DNA of 64,000 nucleotides from SXXZ01 sp041177965. GTDB taxonomy: Bacteria; Verrucomicrobiota; Verrucomicrobiia; Limisphaerales; UBA9464. The stretch's first letter is position 1. The number at the start of each line of letters is the position of its first letter. A program made the position numbers and the translations under genes. Where the stretch lies: positions 1 to 64,000 of the forward strand of contig JBEGWF010000132.1 in the NCBI GenBank assembly GCA_041177965.1, written 5' to 3'. The notes under the pieces are model-generated. The model worked only from the letters and a program-made list of their open reading frames with translations. It was not told where the DNA came from and did not search any database. Shown piece after piece: positions 17,289-25,343 of the stretch.

Positions 17289-18146
17289 TCAGCGCTTCAG
17301 GTTGATCAACTCCTGGAGGATCTCGTCGGAGGTGGTGATGATCTTGGCGTTGGCCTGGTATCCGCGCTGGGTGACCATCAGGTCCGTGAACTGGGTCGCG
17401 AGGTCCACATTGGCCTGCTCCAGCGCCTGCCAGCGGATCTGTCCCCTGCCCGCCTGACCGGGGGTTCCGGTGCCGACCGGTCCGGCCGCGGCGAGGTTGC
17501 TGAAACGGTTGCTTCCGACCTTGGTCAGGCTGTTGATGTCCCGGAAGGTCTGGACCTGGATCTGGGCGATCTTCAGCGGATCGGGCGGCGTGGCCGGAGG
17601 CGGCACCAGCGTGCTGCGCAGCGTCAGCTTCACATCCCCGTTGGGCTCGATGCGCCAGGAGACCGCTTCGGTGTCGGCCGGCAGCGCCGGGGTCGTGGGT
17701 GTGAGGGTGATCTGGATGTCGCTGGAGACGCCCGGGGCGCCCGGGACCTCTCCCTGGACCCGGAGACCGTCGGTGGTGGTCAGGTAGCCGTTGGCATCGG
17801 CACGGAAGTCGCCCGCGCGGGTGGCGAAGAGGGAATTGGTGCCGGTGTCCCGGACGATGAAGAATCCGCTGCCATCGATGGCCATGTCGTAGGGTTGACC
17901 GGTCGCATCGATGGTTCCCTGGCCGAAGCTGTTGTAGACATCGGAGAGGGTGACGCCGCTGCCGATCTCGGAGGCGCTCGAGTTGGTCGAGAACTCGGAC
18001 AACTTCTGACTGAACACGTCCATTCCCTGGGCACGCCCGGCACGGAAACCGACGGTGTTCACATTGGCGATGTTGTTTCCGATGACATCCAGTTTGTCCT
18101 GCTGGAAACGGAGGCCACTGATTCCGGTGTTGAGGGATCTGAGCAT
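17289..18146 (-). CDS. flgE: Flagellar hook protein FlgE (short form)
   Basis: A 285-residue hook protein. The N-terminal D0 helix begins MLRSLNTGISGLRFQQDKLDVI with NNIANVNTVGF. The C-terminal D0 helix ends GYQANAKIITTSDEILQELI. The central part is small, so the outer D2 domain found in the roughly 400-residue enterobacterial FlgE is much reduced. The start at 18146 is fixed by the D0 helix; the open frame runs about 100 codons further upstream over flgD and is not coding there. A position directly after flgD argues for FlgE rather than the rod proteins FlgF or FlgG. Confidence 0.88.
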   Translation of the reverse strand: MLRSLNTGISGLRFQQDKLDVIGNNIANVNTVGFRAGRAQGMDVFSQKLSEFSTNSSASEIGSGVTLSDVYNSFGQGTIDATGQPYDMAIDGSGFFIVRDTGTNSLFATRAGDFRADANGYLTTTDGLRVQGEVPGAPGVSSDIQITLTPTTPALPADTEAVSWRIEPNGDVKLTLRSTLVPPPATPPDPLKIAQIQVQTFRDINSLTKVGSNRFSNLAAAGPVGTGTPGQAGRGQIRWQALEQANVDLATQFTDLMVTQRGYQANAKIITTSDEILQELINLKR

Positions 18147-18169
18147 AGTGCTGTCTGGGTTTTGCGGGT

Positions 18170-18769
18170 TTACTGCATGATCGAACCAAGGATCTGGTTC
18201 ATTTTTTCGGGAAGAAACTTGAGTTGGGCGGGGCCGATCGGCATCGCGGGGACCGATGTCGGCCCGGCACCGCCTTCCGGATCGACCGGAGACGCCACCG
18301 GAGTGTTCGGCGAGCGCATCAGGGTGACCCTCGAGAGATCGTAGGGCACCTCGCCCACGACGACCTGGGGTTCGCCGCCGTTGAACCGGACCTCGGTCAC
18401 CGGGCCCTCGACGGTGGCCTGCGTGGCAGGATCCTTGAGGGAGACCCACTGTCCGAGGAACTGGTTCGCCTGGAGTCCCTTGAACTGCGAACGCAACCCG
18501 GACAGGTCGGCCTGCATCAACCGGGTCTGGTCCAGCGTGTTGAACTGGGCCATCTGGGCGATGAAATCGGTGTCCTTCTGGGGGTTCAGGGGATCCTGAT
18601 AGGAGAACTGGGCGGCGATGAGCTTGAAGAAATCGTCCTGATTCAGCGTGCGGTTGGGCTTGCGGCCCATGAACTCGGCACCGGACGGATCGATGTTGCC
18701 GGAGGGGCCGGCGGGGGCCGGGGTCCCGAAGGAATTCGCCAGGGTTCGGCTGGAGGTGTCGACGTTCAT
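18170..18769 (-). CDS. flgD: Flagellar hook cap protein FlgD
   Basis: A 199-residue hook-assembly scaffold. The diagnostic N-terminal motif is present (LNQDDFFKLIAAQFSYQDPLNPQKDTDFIAQMAQF, about residues 42-75, given here as a region). A short Ig-like part follows (VSLKDPATQATVEGPVTEV), and a Pro/Met-rich end that differs from typical FlgD. It lies four bases downstream of fliK and 23 bases before flgE, which matches its job at the tip of the growing hook. Confidence 0.9.
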   Translation of the reverse strand: MNVDTSSRTLANSFGTPAPAGPSGNIDPSGAEFMGRKPNRTLNQDDFFKLIAAQFSYQDPLNPQKDTDFIAQMAQFNTLDQTRLMQADLSGLRSQFKGLQANQFLGQWVSLKDPATQATVEGPVTEVRFNGGEPQVVVGEVPYDLSRVTLMRSPNTPVASPVDPEGGAGPTSVPAMPIGPAQLKFLPEKMNQILGSIMQ

Positions 18770-18772
18770 GGT

Positions 18773-21700
18773 TCAGGCCCAGGATTCAAGGAGTCGGTTC
18801 GGGGGCCGGGCGGTCGACGGGGCCGACGAACGATCGGATGGACCGCGCTCGTTGGAAAACCGACCCGGACGCCCCTGGGCCCAAGGGCCCGCCTCGGGTG
18901 CCGGATGCTGGTGACGCCCCCTGCCTCCCGATTGGGGCGAAGGATCATCGGCGTTTCCGGTGGAGCCCCGCTGGGACGGTGCGATCGGCTCACGCTCGAG
19001 GGAATGCAGGTGGATCCCCTGACCGCGCAACTGCTGCTGCAATTCCGGCCAACCCTCGGAGATGGCCCGCGAGTCGCCCCTTTCCACGGTGGCGCGGATC
19101 TCGATCGTTCCCTGCCGACGTCGAAGCTCCACGCGCAACTCGGAGCCCGGATCCGGCCGGAGGACGGCGGTCATGGACCCGGTGCGCAGGCGCTGGAGAA
19201 GGACCAACTCCCCGGAGAGGAGTTCCTGGAGCCGTGCGGACATCTTCGGAACGGGAAGCTCGGGGGATGCGGCCGCCACGACCATGGGGGGCGGTTCACC
19301 CCGGGTCGGCATCGGCCATTGCCATGACGACGACGGCTCAGCAACGCCCCCACCGATGACGGACAACCCGGACTCCACGGGCACGCCGCCGGAGTCCGGC
19401 CTCTGCCGAACCGGTCCGGAGACGAACATGGATTCCTGAGGAACGACCATCGCAGGGACCCGGACCGCAGATGTCGTGCCAGCCAATCTCGATGACGCCC
19501 CCCCATCCCGGTCGGCATCCCGCACCCCCCCCTTCGCCGGTTTGGAAAACCCTGTTTTTCTGAGGTTTTCATCGATCTGAACCACCGCATCACCGGCGGA
19601 ACCGGGCGAATGGGCGAGGGCGGACGGACCGGTGATCGTGACCCGATCGTAGGCAATGTTTGCCGATACGGAGGATGAAAACGGCCGATCCGAGGGGGCA
19701 TTCCAGGACTCTTGTCGAGGATGGGGACCGGCTTCGATCACCGACGGGGGAACCCGATGGGCAGCCTCGGGTCGGGTTGGGGTGAACGGTGCATCCGCAG
19801 GCGGCGCGTCCCCCTCCTCCGTTCCGACAACCGCCGCATGAACCATTCCGAACGTCCGCTGGCTCACCCCGGCGGTGTGCGCCTCTGACGGGATCGTCGG
19901 TTCCGACAACACGAGGCCGGACGCCGGGGCAACGACCCGGGGCATGTCGATGGAATCGAAACGGGAGACCGGTCCGCCCGTGGACATCGGCATCGTCTGG
20001 GTAGGCGCGGTCGGGAGCGGAGCGAACCGTCCGTCGGACTCTCCGAATGCAACCGACACCATCGCCGCTCCCGCGAATCCCTTCGGACGCCCTCCCATGT
20101 CCGTGGCCGGAATACCGGAACCGCTCGGGCCAAGGGGAAGCGGAAGAGGAGCAGGAGCAGGAGCAGGAGCCTCCCCGTTCAACGAAGCCCGTCCCGGGGC
20201 GAGGGGCAGGGTTTCGTGCCGTGTCGGCCCGAACGCGACCGGTTGCGGGATCGCATCGGGAGCATCCGGGAAAAGACTCCGAGGGTCCGAAATGCCGTCC
20301 ATCGAGGCCGGCGATGGAAGGGGAAGACCCGGCACAGCCACAGGCATCCGGAGGAAATCACCCGGATCCGAAGCCTCTTGGGGAAGGGTTTGGTGCCGCA
20401 TCGGCCCGAACGCGACCGGTTGCGGGATCGCGTCGGGAGCATCCGGGAAAAGACTCCGAGGGTCCGAAACGCCGTCCATCGAGGCCGGCGATGGAAGGGG
20501 AAGACCCGGCACAGCCACAGGCATCCGGAGGAAATCACCCGGATCCGGAACCTCTTGGGCCAGCGAGAGGATCGCCGGGAGATTGGAATCGGCACGGACC
20601 GAACCCGAGACCGTCGGTTTTGGCGAAGCCGGATCGGGCAGGCCCTCCCGGAGGGAGATTCGGCTCAGGCCGGGTCCGGAATGGGAGTCGGGATCCTGAT
20701 CCCGGATGGGCACGGATGCCATGACGACGGGTCCCTCGAGCCCGTGATCCTCGGGAACAGGCGACCCGTGGGTCGGAAGGGCCGGTGGCGAACCGGCCGC
20801 CGGCACCCCGGATCCGGTCGGAAAACGCAGGATCTGAGGACCCGGGGAGATCGACGATCCGGGGGGATGGAGCGTCTCCGGCATCGGAGCGATTCGGAGT
20901 GCCGGTTGCAGGGGGATCGGACCCGCCTCGGGTTCCTTGAATCCCGGCCTCTCCGACCACGGCGAACCCGGGGAACGCTTCCCCTCTTGGGCCTGTCGGA
21001 CCCCGGTTTCGGAGGATCCCTGCTGCATGGAGAATCCGCCGGTTCCGTCCGGGAGGAGTCGAAGGCCGGTTTCCGATGCCACCGGACAAGAACCACCGGT
21101 CTTCGGGGGAGAATCCAAGGAAACCCCAGGCATCCCACCAGGTCCGACCGACATCGCCCCCGGTGCTCGGGGATGGGGCACGGGATACGCCCCATGAACG
21201 ATCCCGGGAATGGTCGAAGACGCGCTGGCGGCGGGTTTCCCGTCCTCCGGGGCTTCGGCAGGACCAACGGCGTGGGAGCGGGAGGGTCGAGACTCACGAA
21301 CCACCTCATCGGCCACGATCGGAACCACCGCGACCGGAGCCGGAGGCGTCTGGATCGGAATCCCGACCGACTCGGTCCGCGACGGACCCCGGGAGATGTT
21401 TCCGGAATCGGGGACGCTCTCCGGAGAGTCGACGGCCATGGAGGGCTCCGGGACCCGCGGCATCCGCGCCGCTTTGCGTGGGGACTGCAGGTTTCCCGGG
21501 CGGCGGCGACCGGCCTCGTCAACGGGCCCGGCCACCGACCGGGAGACGTCGGGCAGTCCGGGGTCCACGGACATCGCCTCCGGGGAATCGCCCCTCCGCT
21601 CGGGACCCTTGGGGGATGACTCGAACCCCGGGAAAGGGCTCCGCCCCTGCGACGGAGGGCGGACATCGGTGGTGGAGGGATCGGACCCGACCGCCCGGGG

Positions 21701-22315
21701 GAGATCGGGATCAACCTCCTCGGTGGCATCATCGCGGAACGACCCGCCCGGTTGCTCCGGCACCGCCTCTGAAGGATGGGACGGAGGCGCCCACCGGGCG
21801 ATCGCCTCGACACCACGGTGATCCTGCTTCGATCCGGAGGCATCCGCGGATTCCGGTCGATTATTCCAGGGTCCCGACGGGGGGCTGATGGTCTCCGGGA
21901 GGGAGCCCCGGGCGACGGTGGTCCCGTCGGGACTGGAAGTCATCGTCGGTGACGGGACCGCGCCGGGGATGACGGAGGCGGGGTGAGGTCCGGAGGCGCC
22001 CCGGGAGCGACCCCTCCAAGGGTGGTCCGTCGGAGGCACCCTCGCGGGATCCGCGGGCATCCCGACGGAACCGGGGCCGACTTCGGACGGATCCATCGGT
22101 GTCGCCGGATGGACCAGCGGCGGAAGTCCAGGGGGCACATGGCCCGGCGGGAGCCCGAGGGCCGCGGAAACGTCAAGGACTCCCGACACCATCGATTCGA
22201 AGGAGACGGGCACCGCGGAGGCTCCGGCGCGGATCGCCCCGGGGGCACCCGCCCCCGGCAGGATGCCGACCACGGAGACGGGCAGTTCGCCGACAGGAAG
22301 CGGGGAGGCGGTCAT
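18773..22315 (-). CDS. fliK: Flagellar hook-length control protein FliK, giant Pro/Ser/Gly-rich form
   Basis: A 1180-residue protein, far longer than the roughly 400 residues usual for FliK. Almost all of it is Pro-, Gly- and Ser-rich low-complexity sequence without visible folded domains. The conserved FliK C-terminal domain lies at about residues 1035-1115, with ELVLLQRLRTGSMTAVLRP and LRVELRRRQGTIEIRA. FliK is exported during hook growth, acts as a ruler, and flips export specificity through that domain. A near-identical 59-residue tandem duplication is at about 587-704. Placement between the MotE-like gene and flgD, with a four-base start overlap, supports the call. Confidence 0.85.
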   Translation of the reverse strand: MTASPLPVGELPVSVVGILPGAGAPGAIRAGASAVPVSFESMVSGVLDVSAALGLPPGHVPPGLPPLVHPATPMDPSEVGPGSVGMPADPARVPPTDHPWRGRSRGASGPHPASVIPGAVPSPTMTSSPDGTTVARGSLPETISPPSGPWNNRPESADASGSKQDHRGVEAIARWAPPSHPSEAVPEQPGGSFRDDATEEVDPDLPRAVGSDPSTTDVRPPSQGRSPFPGFESSPKGPERRGDSPEAMSVDPGLPDVSRSVAGPVDEAGRRRPGNLQSPRKAARMPRVPEPSMAVDSPESVPDSGNISRGPSRTESVGIPIQTPPAPVAVVPIVADEVVRESRPSRSHAVGPAEAPEDGKPAASASSTIPGIVHGAYPVPHPRAPGAMSVGPGGMPGVSLDSPPKTGGSCPVASETGLRLLPDGTGGFSMQQGSSETGVRQAQEGKRSPGSPWSERPGFKEPEAGPIPLQPALRIAPMPETLHPPGSSISPGPQILRFPTGSGVPAAGSPPALPTHGSPVPEDHGLEGPVVMASVPIRDQDPDSHSGPGLSRISLREGLPDPASPKPTVSGSVRADSNLPAILSLAQEVPDPGDFLRMPVAVPGLPLPSPASMDGVSDPRSLFPDAPDAIPQPVAFGPMRHQTLPQEASDPGDFLRMPVAVPGLPLPSPASMDGISDPRSLFPDAPDAIPQPVAFGPTRHETLPLAPGRASLNGEAPAPAPAPLPLPLGPSGSGIPATDMGGRPKGFAGAAMVSVAFGESDGRFAPLPTAPTQTMPMSTGGPVSRFDSIDMPRVVAPASGLVLSEPTIPSEAHTAGVSQRTFGMVHAAVVGTEEGDAPPADAPFTPTRPEAAHRVPPSVIEAGPHPRQESWNAPSDRPFSSSVSANIAYDRVTITGPSALAHSPGSAGDAVVQIDENLRKTGFSKPAKGGVRDADRDGGASSRLAGTTSAVRVPAMVVPQESMFVSGPVRQRPDSGGVPVESGLSVIGGGVAEPSSSWQWPMPTRGEPPPMVVAAASPELPVPKMSARLQELLSGELVLLQRLRTGSMTAVLRPDPGSELRVELRRRQGTIEIRATVERGDSRAISEGWPELQQQLRGQGIHLHSLEREPIAPSQRGSTGNADDPSPQSGGRGRHQHPAPEAGPWAQGRPGRFSNERGPSDRSSAPSTARPPNRLLESWA
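20146..20170. repeat. GAGCAG hexanucleotide microsatellite inside fliK
   Basis: About four uninterrupted gagcag units lie at 20146-20170. On the coding strand they give alternating Ala-Pro residues (APAPAP), followed by LPLPL. Each unit is two codons, so slippage would change FliK length without a frameshift. Confidence 0.75.
20205..20558. repeat. 177-bp in-frame tandem duplication inside fliK
   Basis: Two adjacent copies with a 177-base period, about 20205-20381 and 20382-20558. The common 155 bases or so differ at only a few positions (for example a/g in gcatcg versus gcgtcg and t/c in aaatg versus aaacg). The unit is exactly 59 codons and encodes DPGDFLRMPVAVPG through DAIPQPVAFGP twice. 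Such similarity in otherwise fast-evolving sequence points to a recent duplication. Confidence 0.92.
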
Positions 22316-22950
22316 GGCTTCTTCGCCGCGGGAACCAGACGGATCCGGTCGGACAGGCTGGCCGCCCGCTTCGCCCCTTCGGCATCGGTCTTGGCCAGGG
22401 CGTCGAGGATGGCCGCGTTCTGGTCGTCCTTCATCTGGCTGAGGATCTTCACCACCAGACGTTCATCCATCTCGGCCACGACCTTGGCCACACTGGATGG
22501 CTCCATGCCCGCGTAGGTCTTGGCCAGTCGCTTCACGTTGGCCGCCTCGTCGTCCTGGATGCGGATGATCCGGCGATCGATGTCGTCCCGGATCCTCGCG
22601 ACCGACTGTGTCACGGCCGCGAGCTCCGCTCGCTCCGCCTCGATGCGCTTGGCGAGCTGCTCGAGCCGATCCTCGCGTTCGGTCAGCACGTCGTTCCGAA
22701 TCCGCAACTGTTCGATCAGGGTGTCGATCTCCAGGCTGTAGTACTTCCACGAAGGCGGGGGATCGGATTTGAGCTTGTCCTTGACCTTGGCCGCGGCCGC
22801 GACCGCATCGATCTTCTGCCCGGTGGTCAGGGGCTCCGCCTTCTTGGGTGGCGGGGGGGGCTTGTACCCCTTGATGAGGACCGCGGCGGTGACCGCCAGG
22901 TACAGCAGGGCACCGATCAGGGAGCCCACCATTGGAAGCATGGATTTCAA
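22312..22950 (-). CDS. MotE/YlxF-like flagellar chaperone with MgtE-N-like domain
   Basis: A 212-residue protein with an N-terminal TM helix (MVGSLIGALLYLAVTAAVLI), a short Pro-rich stretch, a coiled coil at about residues 75-135 (ERE, EQLAKRIEAERAELA), and a C-terminal MgtE-N-like helical domain (AKTYAGMEPSSVAKVVAEMD). This layout matches MotE in rhizobia and the YlxF proteins of Firmicutes flagellar operons. MotE is a periplasmic chaperone for the stator-associated protein MotC. It lies between fliJ and fliK and overlaps both genes by four bases. The precise partner here is unknown. Confidence 0.72.
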   Translation of the reverse strand: MKSMLPMVGSLIGALLYLAVTAAVLIKGYKPPPPPKKAEPLTTGQKIDAVAAAAKVKDKLKSDPPPSWKYYSLEIDTLIEQLRIRNDVLTEREDRLEQLAKRIEAERAELAAVTQSVARIRDDIDRRIIRIQDDEAANVKRLAKTYAGMEPSSVAKVVAEMDERLVVKILSQMKDDQNAAILDALAKTDAEGAKRAASLSDRIRLVPAAKKP

Positions 22951-23417
22951 AGGAGGACGGGACGGGTTCGGGTTGGGACGTTCACGGGCCTTCGGCGCAA
23001 CGCCATCTCATCGAGGTTCTTCTGGTCTTCACGCTGCAGTTCAAGGGCGTGCTCCGCGCGCTCCTTGGCACAGAACCGGTCGACCACCTCGCGGTCGCGG
23101 CGGGTTCTCATCACCTCCTCGAGCGAAGCCACCGCCGCGGAGGCCGCCTCGGCGAACTGCCGGCGGCAATCCTCGAGGCGTTGTTCGAGCACCCCGCGGT
23201 ATCCATCGTGCTGGGCGAGCCTGGAGGCGGGGCAACCTGATCTCAGGTCGTCCTGCACCTCCTGCTGGTGACGAAGCAGGGAGTCGAGGGTGGACCGCAG
23301 GCGCTCCTCCGCGGCCTGGCGCCGGCGCAGCATCCCGGCGTGCACCTGCAGGGCCTCGTCCTCCCGGCGTTGCCGGAGTTCGCGAAGCGGGGCGACCCTG
23401 GATTGGAAACGCTTCAT
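22947..23417 (-). CDS. fliJ: Flagellar export protein FliJ
   Basis: A 156-residue, almost wholly alpha-helical coiled-coil protein with many Arg, Glu and Gln and no membrane segment. It starts MKRFQSRVAPLRELRQRRED, which is typical of FliJ. FliJ is the stalk that sits in the FliI ring and activates the export gate. The ATG at 23417 overlaps the fliI stop by four bases and fixes the start; the longer open frame is a fliI shadow. It directly follows fliI, as in most flagellar operons. Confidence 0.85.
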   Translation of the reverse strand: MKRFQSRVAPLRELRQRREDEALQVHAGMLRRRQAAEERLRSTLDSLLRHQQEVQDDLRSGCPASRLAQHDGYRGVLEQRLEDCRRQFAEAASAAVASLEEVMRTRRDREVVDRFCAKERAEHALELQREDQKNLDEMALRRRPVNVPTRTRPVLL

Positions 23418-24760
23418 GCGGATTTGCCCCCTTGGACCGCGGTCCGAAGCGCCGCCCAGGCCTCGGCAGGGGTCGACCCCTGATCGACGCGCTGGCGGAG
23501 GAACGACTCGAGCGGATCTCGGAGGCGGATCGCGGTGTCGACCGACGGGTTCGATCCTGCGGTGTAGGCCCCGAGACTGATCAGATCGGCGTTGCGCTTG
23601 TAGACCGAGAGGTGCTCGCGGGCCTGGCCGGCCAGACGGAGCTGGTCCTCCGAGCACAGGTCGCGGGTCAGACGGCTGATGCTCTGGAGGACATCGATCG
23701 CCGGGTAGTGGTTCTGCTGGGCCAGTGTGCGGTCGAGGACGATGTGGCCGTCGAGGATGCCGCGGACCGCGTCGGCGACCGGCTCGTTCATGTCGTCACC
23801 CTCCACGAGGACGGTGAAGAAGGCGGTGATGGCCCCCTCGGCACCGGATCCCGCCCGCTCCAGCAACTGGGGCAGCAGGGCGAAGACGCTCGGGGTGTAT
23901 CCGCGCGTGGCCGGGGGTTCGCCGACCGCGAGCCCGATCTCACGCTGGGCCATGGCGAATCGCGTGACCGAATCCATCATCAGCAGCACGGACTTGCCCT
24001 GGTCGCGGAAGTACTCGGCGATGGCCATGGCCGAGTAGGCCCCCTTGAGACGGGTCAGGGCGGGTTCATTGGAGGTGGCCACCACGATGACCGACTTCGC
24101 CCTGCCCTCCGCGGAGAGATCCTTCTCGAGGAATTCGCGCACCTCGCGGCCGCGCTCGCCGATCAGACCGATCACGTTGACGTCGGCCTCGGCCTGGGCG
24201 GCCATCATGCCCAGGAGGGTCGATTTGCCGACGCCGGACCCCGCGAAGATCCCGAGCCGCTGGCCGCGACCGACGGGGATCAGCGTGTCGAGGGCCTTGA
24301 TCCCGGTGCCGAGCACATCGCGGATCCGTCGACGCTGCAGGGGATGCGGCGGGGCGGCCATGCAGGGGGCCAGATGATCGGGCCGGACCGGGGGAAGACC
24401 GTCGATGGGTTCCCCCAGTCCGTTGAGCACACGGCCCAGAAGGCCCGGGCCGACGGGGACCTGGAGCGGATGCCCCATCGCCACCACCTCGGCCCCCGGA
24501 TGGATGCCGTGGGTCTCACCGAGGGGCATCAGGAGCACCCTGCCCTCGCGGAAACCCACGACCTCGGCCAGGGAGTCTCCCCCCCTCCGCTCGCCCTCGA
24601 TCCGGCACAACTCGCCCACGGCGCACAGCGGCCCCTCGCTCTCGATGACCAGGCCGATCAACTGGACCACACGCCCGCGGTTCTCCAGCACCCGGGTGCC
24701 ACGCACGCGTTCAAGGATGCCTCCGAGGCGCTGGTTCGAGGATGACCCCGGGGCGTTCAT
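23414..24760 (-). CDS. fliI: Flagellum-specific ATPase FliI
   Basis: A 448-residue F1-beta-like ATPase that energises flagellar protein export. Walker A (FAGSGVGKSTLLGM, about residue 165), the GERGREVREF catalytic-Glu motif and Walker B (SVLLMMDSVTRFA) are intact. The family-specific LPQLLERAGS and the EGDDMNEPVAD stretch follow. The ATG at 24760 (MNAPGSSSNQRLGG) overlaps the fliH stop by four bases and is preferred to a longer frame that would enter fliH. Confidence 0.94.
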   Translation of the reverse strand: MNAPGSSSNQRLGGILERVRGTRVLENRGRVVQLIGLVIESEGPLCAVGELCRIEGERRGGDSLAEVVGFREGRVLLMPLGETHGIHPGAEVVAMGHPLQVPVGPGLLGRVLNGLGEPIDGLPPVRPDHLAPCMAAPPHPLQRRRIRDVLGTGIKALDTLIPVGRGQRLGIFAGSGVGKSTLLGMMAAQAEADVNVIGLIGERGREVREFLEKDLSAEGRAKSVIVVATSNEPALTRLKGAYSAMAIAEYFRDQGKSVLLMMDSVTRFAMAQREIGLAVGEPPATRGYTPSVFALLPQLLERAGSGAEGAITAFFTVLVEGDDMNEPVADAVRGILDGHIVLDRTLAQQNHYPAIDVLQSISRLTRDLCSEDQLRLAGQAREHLSVYKRNADLISLGAYTAGSNPSVDTAIRLRDPLESFLRQRVDQGSTPAEAWAALRTAVQGGKSA

Positions 24761-25341
24761 GACTCCATCGATTGGCGGAGGAGCTCCAGCTTGACCTCGC
24801 GCCGGGCGTCGACCGTCCCGAAATCGGTGAACACGAGGCACCCGCCCCGCCCGACCTCGCCGGAGGCCTCAAGTCGGATGCGCTCGCCGCCCAGCTCCTT
24901 GAGCAGGATCGGGCTGTTGACCCTCTCGATGAGCGCGAGGTCCTCGGCGTTGAGCTGCACACGGACCCGACCGGTCTGACGGAGGGACCCCAACGCCTCG
25001 TCGAGGGCCTGCTCGATCATGGCCGGGGTGATCTCGAGGCTGTTGACCACCTTGCGGGCGGTCTCCCAGGCGATGGCGATCAGGGCCTGCTCGCAGTCGC
25101 GGACGACCTGCGGGATCGCCCCCTCCAGCTCGGCGAACACCCGGTTCTGGATGTGCCTGAGATCGGCCCGCTGCTGGACGAGCTGCTCGCTCAGGGCCCG
25201 CTCGCCGTCCTCCACCCCTCGGGCGTAGGCCTCCTGCTCGCGCTGGCGCCACTGGCGCTCCAGCTCCCAGAGCGAGACCTTGACGATCTGCACCTCGCGG
25301 AGCGCCTCGGAGAAGGGGATGGGATCGTTGGCGTGTTCCAT
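24757..25341 (-). CDS. fliH: Flagellar assembly protein FliH
   Basis: A 194-residue FliH, the negative regulator and docking partner of FliI. The N-terminal half is a Gln/Arg/Glu-rich helix (ELERQWRQREQEAYARGVEDGE) and the C-terminal half resembles the delta/E-subunit-like domain (RVRVQLNAEDLALIE and EVGRGGCLVFTDFGTVDAR, which carries the GGC motif). The ATG at 25341 lies two bases after the fliG stop. The frame continues upstream across fliG but that part reads as a Gly/Arg/His-rich shadow. Confidence 0.88.
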   Translation of the reverse strand: MEHANDPIPFSEALREVQIVKVSLWELERQWRQREQEAYARGVEDGERALSEQLVQQRADLRHIQNRVFAELEGAIPQVVRDCEQALIAIAWETARKVVNSLEITPAMIEQALDEALGSLRQTGRVRVQLNAEDLALIERVNSPILLKELGGERIRLEASGEVGRGGCLVFTDFGTVDARREVKLELLRQSMES

Positions 25342-25343
25342 GA

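Noticed and set aside
20047..21619. Plus-strand frames across fliK
   Set aside because: They are Arg/Gly/Pro-rich antisense products of the repeated fliK region. The minus strand carries the FliK C-terminal domain.
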